Shown here in pieces: positions 1 to 10,672 of a DNA stretch of 64,000 bases. A program made the position numbers and the translations under genes. Position 1 is the stretch's first letter, and the number at the start of each line of letters is the position of its first letter. Under the pieces are notes generated by a model. It did not search any database. It was not told the origin of the DNA and was given only the letters and a program-made list of their open reading frames with translations. Origin of the DNA: Flavobacteriales bacterium (lineage in GTDB: Bacteria; Bacteroidota; Bacteroidia; Flavobacteriales_F; PHOS-HE28); assembly GCA_024103275.1 (NCBI GenBank), contig JAGFIV010000041.1, forward strand, positions 1-64,000, given 5' to 3'.

Positions 1-116
1 GGGAGCGTTTCAGCACCGTGCTGAACCTGCCGGGCGACATCGCCAGCGGGGTGTACCTGGTGAACATCACCGTGAACGGGGAGGTGACGACCAAGCGCTT
101 GAGCATCGTGCGGTAG
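1..116 (+). CDS. C-terminal end of a T9SS-secreted protein (partial)
   Basis: Only the last 37 codons are in the window, read in the frame whose codons start at position 3 and ending at TAG 114-116. The sequence has the shape of the type A T9SS C-terminal sorting domain: a turn with LPGDIASGVYLVNI, then VNGEVTTKRLSIVR at the very end. In the family this beta-sandwich tail directs export through the Por/Spr machinery and surface attachment. The body of the protein, and so its function, lies upstream. A strong hairpin follows directly, so transcription probably ends here and the complex I genes downstream form a separate unit. Confidence 0.8.
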   Translation, partial: ERFSTVLNLPGDIASGVYLVNITVNGEVTTKRLSIVR

Positions 117-130
117 GCGCAGGATAATTG

Positions 131-172
131 AACGAAAAGGGCTGCCTGGGGAACAAGGCGGCCCTTTTCGTT
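131..172 (+). terminator. Strong stem-loop terminator
   Basis: A perfect 12-bp inverted repeat (AACGAAAAGGGC at 131-142, GCCCTTTTCGTT at 161-172) encloses an 18-nt loop in which a further 4-bp stem (144-147 with 156-159) can form. The right arm carries a T-rich stretch. It lies 14 nt after the stop of the T9SS protein gene and separates that gene from nuoJ. Confidence 0.8.
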
Positions 173-429
173 TGGGTCCGATTGCTGGATGGAGGCCAGC
201 GTTCCACGCATGGGCGTCCACCCCGCGACGGGCCCATGGCCCCGGCAGGCGGGGTGCGGAAACCCGTGGCCCGGTTCCCTTGAGGTCCGGCTTTCGGGCG
301 ATCCATCCCCTTCCGGGCCGGGGCTGCGGCCCGGGCCGTTCACACCAGGGCGGACACATCCTGCCCATTGATCATCGCCAATTCACCTGAAGCATATACA
401 TTCGCCGCCGATACCCTTTTGGGTCCGTG
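173..429. other. Intergenic region upstream of nuoJ
   Basis: No convincing gene is seen here; the short reading frames lack family signatures. A weak match to the Bacteroidota -7 element, TACATTCG (one mismatch to TAnnTTTG), lies at 397-404, about 25 nt before nuoJ, without a clear -33 box. A small hairpin ACCCTTTTGGGT lies at 413-424. Confidence 0.4.
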
Positions 430-966
430 ATGCTTGTGCTTTTCTATCTCTTGGCCGCCGTATCCGTCATCGCAGCGCTGGTGGTGGTGGCGGCGAGGAG
501 CCCGGTGACGAGCGTGATCGCCCTGATCGTGTGCTTCCTGAGCATCGCCGGGCATTATGTGCTGCTGAACGCGCAGTTCCTGGCCATGGTGCACGTGATC
601 GTGTACACCGGCGCCATCCTGATCCTGATGCTTTTCGTGATCATGCTGCTGAACATGAACGAGGAGGTGGAGAAGCGCAAACCGCTGCTGGCGCGCATCT
701 CGGCGGTGGCCACGGGCGGGCTGCTGTTGCTGGTGCTACTGGCGGCCACGCGCCAAGGCCTCGACCTGCAGGCCCCGGCCTCCTTCAATGCAGGGGTGGG
801 CCTGGTGAAGAACATCGGCAACGTCCTTTTCAGGGATTACCTGCTTCCCTTTGAGCTGAGCAGCGTGCTGTTCCTCTCGGCCATGGCCGGTGCCATGATG
901 CTGGCCAAGAAGGACGGCACCGAACACATCAACCTGCCCCCGAGCAGCGAACCTGAGGAAGCCTGA
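430..966 (+). CDS. nuoJ: NADH-quinone oxidoreductase subunit J
   Basis: This is a membrane-arm subunit of respiratory complex I, about 178 residues, near the usual length for NuoJ. It has five hydrophobic segments, with the family hallmark around MVHVIVYTGAILILMLFVIM (TM3, which carries the pi-bulge in solved complexes). The ATG at 430 is used; a GTG lies one codon upstream at 427. Its TGA overlaps the nuoK ATG. It is the first gene of a five-gene nuoJKLMN run. NuoA-I are not upstream: a T9SS protein and a terminator are there instead. Confidence 0.95.
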   Translation: MLVLFYLLAAVSVIAALVVVAARSPVTSVIALIVCFLSIAGHYVLLNAQFLAMVHVIVYTGAILILMLFVIMLLNMNEEVEKRKPLLARISAVATGGLLLLVLLAATRQGLDLQAPASFNAGVGLVKNIGNVLFRDYLLPFELSSVLFLSAMAGAMMLAKKDGTEHINLPPSSEPEEA

Positions 967-1295
967 TGGAAGACGTGGTGACCGCCATACGCGTGGTGCC
1001 GTTGGGCCACTACTTCGTCCTGAGCTTCCTGCTCTTCGGCATCGGCGTGGCCGGTGCGCTGTTGCGCCGCAACATCCTCATCATCATCATGTGCCTGGAG
1101 CTGATGCTCAACAGCGTGAACCTGCTGCTGGTGGCGCTGAGCGCCTGGTACGGCGACGCGGGCGCGCAGGTGATGGTCTTCTTCATCATGCTGGTGGCCG
1201 CCGCGGAGGTGACCGTGGGGCTGGCCATCCTGGTGCAGCTCAAGCGCAATGCCGAAGGCGTGGACATCAACCAACTGAACCGGCTGAAATGGTGA
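966..1295 (+). CDS. nuoK: NADH-quinone oxidoreductase subunit K
   Basis: A 109-residue protein with three membrane segments, the normal NuoK size. It shows the conserved carboxylate-bearing stretch IMCLELMLNSVNLLLVA (Glu in TM2) and a second Glu in AAAEVTVGLAI (TM3), both of which take part in the proton channel of complex I. The ATG overlaps the nuoJ stop by one base (TGATG), typical of translational coupling. The 3' end abuts or overlaps the nuoL start region. Confidence 0.96.
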   Translation: MEDVVTAIRVVPLGHYFVLSFLLFGIGVAGALLRRNILIIIMCLELMLNSVNLLLVALSAWYGDAGAQVMVFFIMLVAAAEVTVGLAILVQLKRNAEGVDINQLNRLKW

Positions 1296-1297
1296 GG

Positions 1298-3174
<1,877 letters not shown>

Positions 3175-3175
<1 letters not shown>

Positions 3176-4620
3176 TGGAATTGTTGGCCCTGCTCCTCAT
3201 CCCCTTGGTCGCCGGCAGCATCCTGCTGGTGGCACGCCCGGCGGCCGCCACCGCGCGGGGGCTGGCGTTCACCTCCACGCTGCTCACCCTGGCGGTTGTG
3301 CTTTGGCTGTGGTACAACTGGACCGGCGATGCCGTCACCGTGCTCTCGCGCGACTGGGTGCCCGCCTGGGGCCTGCGGCTGTCCTTCGGGTACAGCGGCA
3401 TCGGCCTGCTCATGCTGGTGCTCACCGGCGTGCTCTATCCCTTCATCATCGCCACGGGCTACAAGCAGCCGGTGGGCGACGCCTCCCTGGTGAACGCGCT
3501 GCTGCTCTATTGCCAGGCCGCGCTCTTCGGCGTCTTCATGGTGCAGAACGCCATCCTGTTCTACATCTTCTTCGAGACCTCGCTGATCCCCATCTTCTTC
3601 CTGTTGTTGCGGTGGGGCGGCGAGCACAAGCGCGCCATCACCGTGCGCTTCTTCCTCTATACCCTCATGGGCGGGCTGGCGCTGCTGTTCTCCATCGCCT
3701 ACACCACGTTGCAGGCGCCCGGCCACAGCGCCGACTTCAGCGCGCTGGCCGCCGCGAACATCCCCTTGGCCACACAGAAGTGGTTGTTCTGGACCATGTT
3801 CCTGGCCTTCGCCATCAAGATGCCGGTGTTCCCCTTCCACAGTTGGCAGCCCGAGACCTATACCATGGCCCCCACGCAGGGCACCATGGTGCTCAGCGCC
3901 ATCATGGGCAAGATGGGCATCTACGGCATCGTGGCCTTCCTCTATCCCATCCTGCCCGAAGGCACGGCCTATTGGCAGGACTTCGTCATCTGGCTGTGCC
4001 TCATCGGTGCGCTTTATGCCGCGGTGATCGCCTTCCGGCAGGAAAACTTCAAGCGCCTGGTGGCCTACTCGTCCATGAGCCACCTGGGCCTGATGGCCGC
4101 CGCGCTGTTCACCTGGAACGCCTACGGCATCAGCGGCGGGCTGTACCAGACCTTCGCCCACGGCGTGCTGATGATCTGCCTGTTCTACATCGTGGGCATG
4201 ATGAACCTGCGGGTGGGCAGCAACCGCTTCGCCGACATGGGCGGGCTGAAGACGAGGATGTTCCGCTTCGCCCTGATGTTCATGCTCATCGTGGGCAACG
4301 CCATCTCCATGCCGCTCACCCAAAGCTTCCCCGGGGAATGGCTCATGTTCAACGGCCTGTGGCAGCTCAACCACTGGATGGCCCTGGCCGGGGTGGTGCT
4401 GATCATCCTCGGGGCCGTGTACATGCTTTATGCCTACCAGCGCGTGCTACTGGGCCCGGACCGGGACGTGCCCATCGCCGATGCCGACGACCAGGAGCAT
4501 TTCTTCCTGGTGCCGTTGATCCTGATCATCTTCCTGGTGGGCCTGTTCCCCAACCTGGCGCTGTCGCTGGTGGACGGGCCGGTGCAGCACTTGTTGAACG
4601 CAATCCCCCCGCTGCCATAA
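3175..4620 (+). CDS. nuoM: NADH-quinone oxidoreductase subunit M
   Basis: An antiporter-like subunit of complex I, 481 residues and many membrane helices. The motif FFETSLIPIFFLLLRWGGE carries the conserved Glu, and KMPVFPFHSWQPETYTMAPT followed by GTMVLSAIMGKMGIYG is the NuoM version of the channel helix with its Lys. YSSMSHLGLM and FAHGVLMICLFYIVG are also typical. It starts at ATG 3175 inside the nuoL stop (TGATG) and ends one base before nuoN, so the five nuo genes are tightly coupled. Confidence 0.96.
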
Positions 4621-4621
4621 G

Positions 4622-6004
4622 ATGAGCGCGCTGATCCTGATCTCCGTGCTGGGCGTGGTGCTGCTCTACCTGGGGCTCTTCGCGCGAAAGGGCATCCTGG
4701 CGCCGGTGGGCATCATCGGGCTGCTGGGCGTGATGGCCTTGTTCTGGACGGGCTGGCACATCCCCCACGCGTGGCTGGGCGGCATGCTGGAGTTCGACCG
4801 GTTCAGCATCGCGTTCAACCTGGGCATGGCGGCCATCACCGTGCTCATCTTCCTCTTCGGCCCGGACTACTACGAGCGCATGGAACGCCATGTGGCGGAG
4901 CAGTATGCGCTGATGCTGTTCTCCCTGGCCGGGGGCTTCATCCTGAGCGCGTACCACAACCTGCTGATGCTCTTCCTGGGGTATGAGATCCTGAGCATCC
5001 CGTTGTACGTACTGGCCGGTGCCAAGAAGTACAGCCTGCGCAGCTCGGAGGCCTCGCTGAAATACTTCCTGCTGGGCTCCTTTGCCTCGGCCCTCATGCT
5101 CATGGGCGTGGCCCTGCTGTACAGCCTCACCGGCAGCTTCGACCTGGCCAGGCTGGGCGAATACATGGCCGGGCACGGGGAAGGCAACCTGGTGCTGGGC
5201 TTCGGCCTCTTCTTCGTGGTGGTGGGGCTGGCCTTCAAGGTGGGTGCGGTGCCTTTCCACTTCTGGGTGCCCGATGTGTATACCGGGTCGCCCACGCTGA
5301 TCACCACCTTCATGGCCTCGGTGGTGAAGATGGCGGCCTTCGCGGGCTTCTACCGCCTGATCGCGGCCACGGGCATGCCGGGCAGCCTGGCCACCACGAT
5401 GGCGCTGCTGGTGCTGGCCACCCTGCTGGTGGGCAACGTGGCGGCGCTGCGCCAGACCAACTTCAAGCGCCTGATGGCCTATTCCAGCATCAGCCATGCA
5501 GGTTTCCTGCTGTTGGCGCTGCTCTCCCACGGTGGGACCCAAGGCGGCGGCCTTTCGGTGGGCGGCACGCTGCTGTTCTACACCTTCACCTACTCGCTGG
5601 CCACGGTGGGCCTGTTCATCCTGTTCATCATCGCCAAGCGGGCCAATCTGGGCGCCGAGCACAACGGCATCTTCCAGGGCCTGTGGCACGCCAACCCGTG
5701 GCTGGCCCTGTGCGGCCTGGCGCTGCTGCTGTCCATGGCGGGCATCCCGCTCACGGCGGGCTTCATCGCCAAGTACCAGGTCTTCCTGCTGGCCATCGGG
5801 GCCGGTTGGCTGAAGGTGATGGGCTTCGGGGTGCTGATGGCGCTGCTGGGGGTGTACTACTACATCATGGTGGCGAAGGAGATGTTCACCCCGGCCGCCC
5901 AGCCCACCACCTTCGTGGCGGCACGGCTGAACTGGCTGGTGATCACCCTGTGTACCGCCGGCATCCTGTTGCTGGGCCTGTGGCCTTCGCTGGTGACGCT
6001 GTGA
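4622..6004 (+). CDS. nuoN: NADH-quinone oxidoreductase subunit N
   Basis: The third antiporter-like subunit of complex I, 460 residues. Recognised by GYEILSIPLYVLAGAKK with SSEASLKYFLLGSFASALML, FKVGAVPFHFWVPDVYTGSP (channel Lys) and RLMAYSSISHAGFLLLAL. It is the last gene of the nuo run. The next gene, scoA, starts 138 nt downstream with its own likely promoter, so the operon probably ends here, although no clear terminator hairpin is visible. Confidence 0.96.
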   Translation: MSALILISVLGVVLLYLGLFARKGILAPVGIIGLLGVMALFWTGWHIPHAWLGGMLEFDRFSIAFNLGMAAITVLIFLFGPDYYERMERHVAEQYALMLFSLAGGFILSAYHNLLMLFLGYEILSIPLYVLAGAKKYSLRSSEASLKYFLLGSFASALMLMGVALLYSLTGSFDLARLGEYMAGHGEGNLVLGFGLFFVVVGLAFKVGAVPFHFWVPDVYTGSPTLITTFMASVVKMAAFAGFYRLIAATGMPGSLATTMALLVLATLLVGNVAALRQTNFKRLMAYSSISHAGFLLLALLSHGGTQGGGLSVGGTLLFYTFTYSLATVGLFILFIIAKRANLGAEHNGIFQGLWHANPWLALCGLALLLSMAGIPLTAGFIAKYQVFLLAIGAGWLKVMGFGVLMALLGVYYYIMVAKEMFTPAAQPTTFVAARLNWLVITLCTAGILLLGLWPSLVTL

Positions 6005-6100
6005 CGCCATTTCCGCAGGGCCGCCACACCGGGGCCTTATGGGGCCCGGGCCGTGTTCATGCGCGCCGATCGGCGATCCTTGCCCTTCCCCCGCAGGTCC

Positions 6101-6108
6101 TATCTTCG
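6101..6108 (+). promoter_or_regulatory. Possible -7 element for scoA
   Basis: TATCTTCG matches the Bacteroidota -7 consensus TAnnTTTG at all but one defined position. It lies 34 nt before the scoA ATG. No convincing -33 box was found. Confidence 0.4.
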
Positions 6109-6142
6109 CTGCACCGCCTGAAGCAAACCACGGCGGGCATAG

Positions 6143-6841
6143 ATGAGCAAAGTAGTGAGCGGTGCGGATGCGGCCCTGGACGGCTTGCAGGACGGCATGA
6201 CGTTGATGGTGGGCGGCTTCGGCCTGTGCGGCATCCCCGAGAACCTGATCGCGGCACTGGTGCGCAAGGGTGTCACCGGCCTCACCTGCATCAGCAACAA
6301 TGCGGGCGTGGACGATTTCGGCCTGGGCCTGCTGCTGAAGAAGCACCAGATCAAGAAGATGATCGCGAGCTACGTGGGCGAGAATGCCGAGTTTGAGCGG
6401 CAGCTGCTCTCGGGCGAGCTGGAGGTGGAGCTGACCCCGCAGGGCACCTTGGCCGAGCGCTGCCGGGCCGGCGGGGCGGGCATCCCCGCCTTCTTCACCC
6501 CCACGGGCTTCGGCACCGAGGCGGCCGAGGGCAAGGAGACCCGCGAGTTCGACGGCAAGATGTACGTGATGGAGCGCTGGCTGCGTGCCGACTTCAGCCT
6601 GATCAAGGCCTGGAAGGGCGATACCAACGGCAACCTGGTGTACCGCCATACCGCACGCAACTTCAACCCGCCGATGGCCATGGCCGGCAGGATCACCGTG
6701 GCGGAGGTGGAGCACCTGGTGCAGCCCGGTGAGCTGGACCCCGACCAGGTCCATACGCCCGGCATCTTCGTGCACCGCATTTTCCAAGGCGAGGCGTACG
6801 AAAAGCGCATCGAGCAGCGCACCGTGCGCAAGCGCGCCTGA
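6143..6841 (+). CDS. scoA: 3-oxoacid CoA-transferase subunit A
   Basis: The alpha subunit of succinyl-CoA:3-ketoacid CoA-transferase (232 residues), which with subunit B moves CoA from succinyl-CoA to acetoacetate in ketone-body or short-chain acid use in the cytoplasm. The N-terminal [13 protein letters not shown] and the block [20 protein letters not shown] plus FTPTGFGT are characteristic. The catalytic Glu lies in subunit B, which here is encoded 33 kb away (39667-40323, opposite strand) instead of directly downstream as is usual. An unrelated hypothetical gene follows after 4 nt. Confidence 0.93.
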   Translation: MSKVVSGADAALDGLQDGMTLMVGGFGLCGIPENLIAALVRKGVTGLTCISNNAGVDDFGLGLLLKKHQIKKMIASYVGENAEFERQLLSGELEVELTPQGTLAERCRAGGAGIPAFFTPTGFGTEAAEGKETREFDGKMYVMERWLRADFSLIKAWKGDTNGNLVYRHTARNFNPPMAMAGRITVAEVEHLVQPGELDPDQVHTPGIFVHRIFQGEAYEKRIEQRTVRKRA

Positions 6842-6845
6842 GGCC

Positions 6846-7343
6846 ATGGCAGCGGGCCCCCGGTACCGAACGCCTCACTTTCGTGCCGGCCGCTGCGGTA
6901 CCCCGGCGACCGCCGCAGGCGGCCACGTGGCCCTTTCCAAGCGGGAAAGCCCCGCGCCCAGGGAGCGGGTGCCCGACTCGGTGGTGGTGAAGCCGCAGGG
7001 CGACGATGAGTTCCTCGAACGATGGCACACCGCCCCGGCGGACGTGCGGGGCCATGCGTTCCGGGTGGAACTGATGCTCCGGCTCCACGCCGACCGGCCG
7101 CCCTTGACGGGCAACAGCATGGTGGAGGTGAACGCCCATGGGGAAGCGGTGCACCGCGACGATGCCTTGGTGCGGTGCATGCGCAACACCGAGGCCCCGG
7201 ACAGCCTCACCACCGTGCGGGCCATTCCGCAGGTGCCCGTGGATGCCGAACGGGTGGTGGTGTACCTGTGGGGCTGGAACCCGCACCACCAAGGCTCGGC
7301 GGGGTCGGGGTGCCTGCGCGTGTACCGGATGGCCGGGAACTGA
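6846..7343 (+). CDS. Hypothetical protein
   Basis: An open frame of 165 codons starts 4 nt after the scoA stop. I do not recognise the family. The N-terminal 45 residues are compositionally biased (Arg, Ala, Pro, Gly), while the C-terminal two thirds look like a folded domain with alternating hydrophobic strands (HAFRVELMLRLHAD, ERVVVYLWGWNP). No signal peptide or membrane segment is seen. The tail resembles secreted or cytoplasmic proteins of the lineage ending in a strand that closes a beta-sheet, but that is only an impression. A downstream start such as the GTG codons near 6980 is possible. Confidence 0.5.
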   Translation: MAAGPRYRTPHFRAGRCGTPATAAGGHVALSKRESPAPRERVPDSVVVKPQGDDEFLERWHTAPADVRGHAFRVELMLRLHADRPPLTGNSMVEVNAHGEAVHRDDALVRCMRNTEAPDSLTTVRAIPQVPVDAERVVVYLWGWNPHHQGSAGSGCLRVYRMAGN

Positions 7344-7475
7344 CAAAGGTTAATCGCGTTCCTGCCGTTGCTCAGGCCCCGGCCGGGCGAATGGGGCCAA
7401 CTTTGGGCTGAAGGCTGAAGCGTCCGCCCCAGCGCGGCCACGGCCGGCCCTGTTGAACGCAAAAAATCCGGACAG

Positions 7476-8555
7476 ATGGACCACAACACAAGGGAAGAAC
7501 TGAAGAAGGCCGCCGCCATTCGCGGCGAGGCCTGCGTGACGATCTCGCTGAACACGCACCGCACGGCGCCGGACTACCTGAAGGACCCGATCCTGCTGAA
7601 GAACCTGCTCAAGGAGGCCGGGGACCGGCTGGAGGACGAATTCGGCAAGAAGGTGGCGGAAACGGTGATGGCCAAGCTGAACGCCATGGCGGACAAGATC
7701 GACCATGCGCACAACCTGGAGGGCCTGGTGCTCTTTGCCAACCAGGAAGTGTCCGGCCATGTGAAGCTGCCGGTGGCGGTAACGGACCGGGTTTCCGTGG
7801 ACGACCACTTCACCACGCGCGACCTGGTGCGCGCCCTGCAGCAAGGGGCGGAGTACTACATCCTGTGGTTGAACCGCGACTGGGCGCGCCTGGTACACGC
7901 CTTCAACGGCCGGCTGGTGGAGGAGGTCAAGGGCGGGTTCCCGATGCGCAACCACGTGGCGGGCCACGACGCGGCCAAGCAGGTGATGGACCGGGACTAC
8001 GGGGCGCTGATCAAGGAATTCTTCAACCGGGTGGACAAGGCCCTGGTGAAGGTGTTGAACAGCGATCCGCTGCCCGTGGTACTGGCCACCGAGGCCCGGA
8101 ACGTGGAGCATTACCGGGCCGTGGCCGACAAGCAATCCTTCCTGAAGGGCGATTTCAACCCCACCCACGACAACCTCGCGGTGCACCACTTGGTGGAAGA
8201 AGCCTGGAAGGTCTACGCGCCCATCGTCCGTGAACGGTACAACGCGCGGGTGCAGGTGCTGGACCAGGCGGTGTCGGCGGGCAAGTTGCACAGCGACCAC
8301 AACGATGTATGGCAGGCGATCAACGAAGGGCGCGGGGATACCTTGTTCATCAAGGAAGGGCTGTTCCAGCCGGCCATGCTGGTGGAGGAGGGCATCGAGC
8401 TGCTGCCCGCCGGAGAGCGCGAACGCCACGGCGCCGTGGACGACATCATCAACGAGATGGTCCAGCGCAACCTGGCATTCGGCGGCGATGCCGTCTTCGT
8501 GGAGGGCGATGAGCTGGACCGCTTCAACGGCCTGGCCCTGGTGACCCGCTACTGA
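7476..8555 (+). CDS. baeRF-type (eRF1-like) protein, family 3 probable
   Basis: A 359-residue protein built like the bacterial-archaeal eRF1-related (baeRF) proteins. The N-terminal part ACVTISLNTHRTAPDYLKDP with the LKNLLKEAGDRLE helix fits baeRF family 3, and the C-terminal end VFVEGDELDRFNGLALVTRY has the closing G-x-A-x-x-x-RY strand of the third eRF1-like domain. No GGQ peptide-release motif is visible, so peptidyl-tRNA hydrolysis in the classical way is not implied. Members are suspected to act on stalled ribosomes or in conflict and stress responses, but no function is established. It stands alone between a hypothetical gene and tonB; no promoter element was identified. Confidence 0.7.
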   Translation: MDHNTREELKKAAAIRGEACVTISLNTHRTAPDYLKDPILLKNLLKEAGDRLEDEFGKKVAETVMAKLNAMADKIDHAHNLEGLVLFANQEVSGHVKLPVAVTDRVSVDDHFTTRDLVRALQQGAEYYILWLNRDWARLVHAFNGRLVEEVKGGFPMRNHVAGHDAAKQVMDRDYGALIKEFFNRVDKALVKVLNSDPLPVVLATEARNVEHYRAVADKQSFLKGDFNPTHDNLAVHHLVEEAWKVYAPIVRERYNARVQVLDQAVSAGKLHSDHNDVWQAINEGRGDTLFIKEGLFQPAMLVEEGIELLPAGERERHGAVDDIINEMVQRNLAFGGDAVFVEGDELDRFNGLALVTRY

Positions 8556-8685
8556 GGCCACGGGGTGATCGGGGCCGTGGCCCGACGAACGGTGGCTGCG
8601 GGCCGGGCATCGGTGCAATGAACGGCGGCTCCCGGGAGTTGTACAGGGGCATGGACCTTGTTGAACACCCCAAACCGCCCCGCCC

Positions 8686-9564
8686 ATGGCCGCCGCGATC
8701 GTCCTCATCCTGTTCACCCTGCTGAGCCTGCTCATGGCCCCCGGCCATGCCTGGGAGAACCTCACCTTCGCCGACCGCAATGCCATGGTGTTCGAGCACC
8801 GGCACCGGGCCTACGGGGCCTACCGGCTGCGAAGGCGCTATGATCGGCACCTGGCCGCGGGCCTTTGCGCGGCCCTGGGCCTGCTGGCCTTGGTGGCCCT
8901 GGGCGCCAAGTGGCTGTCCTCGGGCACGGCAACGCTTCCGCCGGTGAACAAGGGCCCGGTCATCGACGATCGGCTGGCCCGCATGGTCTACTTCCCGCCC
9001 GGGCCGCCCGCCCCCGCGATGCCGGCGGCTGCCCCGGCCGTCAAGCCGAAGGCCGTCGGGAACAAGGAAGTGCCCCCGTTGGTGGAAGGCGGGGTCGGGA
9101 GCGCCATTCCCGCGCCCCCGCCCGTGGATCCCACCATGCTCGGCACGGGTGGCGCGGCGGAAGGCCAAGACCCCGGTAACGGTGGGCAGGCGGGGATCGG
9201 CTGGGAACCCGGGGTCATGGGGGACGGCGCGAACGCGGGCGGATGGGGCGCGAAGGTGTACGAAGGCATCGAAGTGCAGGAGCTGCCGGAGTTCCCGGGC
9301 GGCGAGGCGGCGTTGGCGCAATGGGTCAACGGGAACCTGGACTACCTGCCCGATCGGCCCGGCCTGGAGCTGGTCTTCGTCCAGTTTACCGTGATGCGCG
9401 ATGGCCGCGTGGAAAACGTGCAGGCCGTCAAAGGCCGCAACAAGGCCCTCCGCGCGGCCGCCGAACGGGCCCTTCGGCGCATGCCGCGGTGGCGGCCGGC
9501 GCGCATGAACGGCGAGGAGGTGCCTTGCCGCCTCACCTTGCCCATCAGGCTGGAGACGCGGTAG
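8686..9564 (+). CDS. TonB-family energy transducer
   Basis: A 292-residue protein. After a first hydrophobic segment (about residues 1-20) and a short cytoplasmic box (FADRNAMVFEHRHRAYGAYR, seen in many Bacteroidota TonB proteins) comes a transmembrane helix near residues 60-80. A Pro/Ala-rich periplasmic linker follows, then a C-terminal TonB domain: LPEFPGGEAAL, FTVMRDGRVENVQAVKG, LRRMPRWRPARMNGEEVPCR. TonB proteins pass proton-motive energy from ExbBD to outer-membrane receptors; no exbBD is nearby. The stop codon TAG (9562-9564) is part of the TAGCTTTG promoter element of the next gene. The start at ATG 8686 precedes the first hydrophobic segment directly. Confidence 0.85.
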   Translation: MAAAIVLILFTLLSLLMAPGHAWENLTFADRNAMVFEHRHRAYGAYRLRRRYDRHLAAGLCAALGLLALVALGAKWLSSGTATLPPVNKGPVIDDRLARMVYFPPGPPAPAMPAAAPAVKPKAVGNKEVPPLVEGGVGSAIPAPPPVDPTMLGTGGAAEGQDPGNGGQAGIGWEPGVMGDGANAGGWGAKVYEGIEVQELPEFPGGEAALAQWVNGNLDYLPDRPGLELVFVQFTVMRDGRVENVQAVKGRNKALRAAAERALRRMPRWRPARMNGEEVPCRLTLPIRLETR

Positions 9565-9569
9565 CTTTG
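9562..9569 (+). promoter_or_regulatory. -7 promoter element, start-proximal
   Basis: TAGCTTTG is an exact match to TAnnTTTG. Only 4 nt (CCCC) separate it from the ATG at 9574, so a transcript starting 5-7 nt downstream would be leaderless or nearly so. It overlaps the stop codon of the TonB-family gene. Confidence 0.6.
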
Positions 9570-9573
9570 CCCC

Positions 9574-9765
9574 ATGAAATGGTTCGCCTTGATCATGAGC
9601 CTGATCTACGTGGTGGTGGGGGCCTTGCTCTTGCTGGATGAGACCTTCTTCGCCCAGATCACCCGCTTCCGCGCACCCTTGGGCATCCTCCTGGTGGTCT
9701 ATGGGGTGGTCAGGGGTTTCATGTGGCGGCGCAAGGTGGCCGAAAGCCGGAAGAAGAGTGGGTAG
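9574..9765 (+). CDS. Small two-helix membrane protein, unknown function
   Basis: A 63-residue protein with two hydrophobic segments (about residues 4-21 and 34-49) joined by a short loop containing TRFRAPLGI, and a basic C-terminal tail (MWRRKVAESRKKSG) that should face the cytoplasm. Its position between a TonB-family protein and a PstS-like lipoprotein, with overlap of the latter, suggests a shared operon. The function is unknown. Confidence 0.75.
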   Translation: MKWFALIMSLIYVVVGALLLLDETFFAQITRFRAPLGILLVVYGVVRGFMWRRKVAESRKKSG

Positions 9766-10663
9766 CCGGGGGGTGGTCCTGTGTTGCACGGGCATCCTGC
9801 TGCTGGCGGGTTGCCGCTTTGAGGCACCCGACCCCACCAAGGACGACAAGCCCACGCAAGGGCGGGTGATGATCTTGGCCGATGCGGATTGCCGGGCGGT
9901 GGTGGAGCAGGAGCTGGGGACCTTCCATGCGTTCTACCGCAAGGCGGAGATCACCGTGCGGTACCTGGATGAGGGTGACCTGCTGAAGGCGATGATGAAC
10001 GACAGCGTGCGCTGCGTGATCACCACGGTGGAGCCCGGCCGCGAGCAGGATGCCTACTACCGGGGGCGCAACATCAGCACGCCCATCGTGCCGCTGTACC
10101 GCTCGGCCATCGCCGTGGTGGTGGGTCCCGCCAGCAGGTTGGGGCCATTGGACGTGGCGGGCGTGGCCCGGCTGCTGGGCAAGGCCGGCGGCACCCCCGG
10201 CGCGGACACGCTGCAGGCCATCTTCCCCGGGAAGGGCAGCGGACTGGCCCGGCTGCTGAAGGACTCCCTGGGCATCGGCCACATGCAGGCCCGGGCCTTG
10301 CCCGACATCAACGCCGTGGTGGAGCAGGTGGCGCAAAATCCCCGGGCCGTGGGGTTCCTGCCCTTTGAGGCCATCAGCGACCTGGACAACCCCTCGGTGC
10401 GCGCCCTGCGTGAACGGCTGCGGCTGGTGCCCGTCGCCAAGGTTCCGGGCGGCACGGCCGTCCTGCCGTCGCAGTCCACCGTGGCCGACGGTTCCTACCC
10501 CTTCCTGCGCACCGTCCATGCCATTGTTACAGAGGGGAAAAGCGGTCTTGGCACCGGTTTTGTTTCCTTTGTTGCCAACCATAAAGGACAAAAGATCATC
10601 CTCAAGCTGGGCATCGTCCCGATCACGATCCCTGAACGCATCATCGAGATCGTCCCGAACTAG
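9758..10663 (+). CDS. PstS-like substrate-binding lipoprotein
   Basis: About 301 residues. A lipoprotein signal ends in the lipobox LLAGC. The mature part has the layout of phosphate-type ABC substrate-binding proteins: VMILADADCRAVVEQELGTF, RNISTPIVPLYRSAIAVVV (the strand before the hinge), PGKGSGLARLLKDSLG, and PRAVGFLPFEAISDLDNP. No transporter genes are adjacent; in Bacteroidota such proteins occur next to TonB and TPR genes, where the ligand is unproven. The GTG at 9758 gives a short n-region and overlaps the upstream gene by 8 nt; GTG 9773 is the alternative. Confidence 0.75.
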   Translation: MGSRGVVLCCTGILLLAGCRFEAPDPTKDDKPTQGRVMILADADCRAVVEQELGTFHAFYRKAEITVRYLDEGDLLKAMMNDSVRCVITTVEPGREQDAYYRGRNISTPIVPLYRSAIAVVVGPASRLGPLDVAGVARLLGKAGGTPGADTLQAIFPGKGSGLARLLKDSLGIGHMQARALPDINAVVEQVAQNPRAVGFLPFEAISDLDNPSVRALRERLRLVPVAKVPGGTAVLPSQSTVADGSYPFLRTVHAIVTEGKSGLGTGFVSFVANHKGQKIILKLGIVPITIPERIIEIVPN

Positions 10664-10672
10664 CCACCCTGC

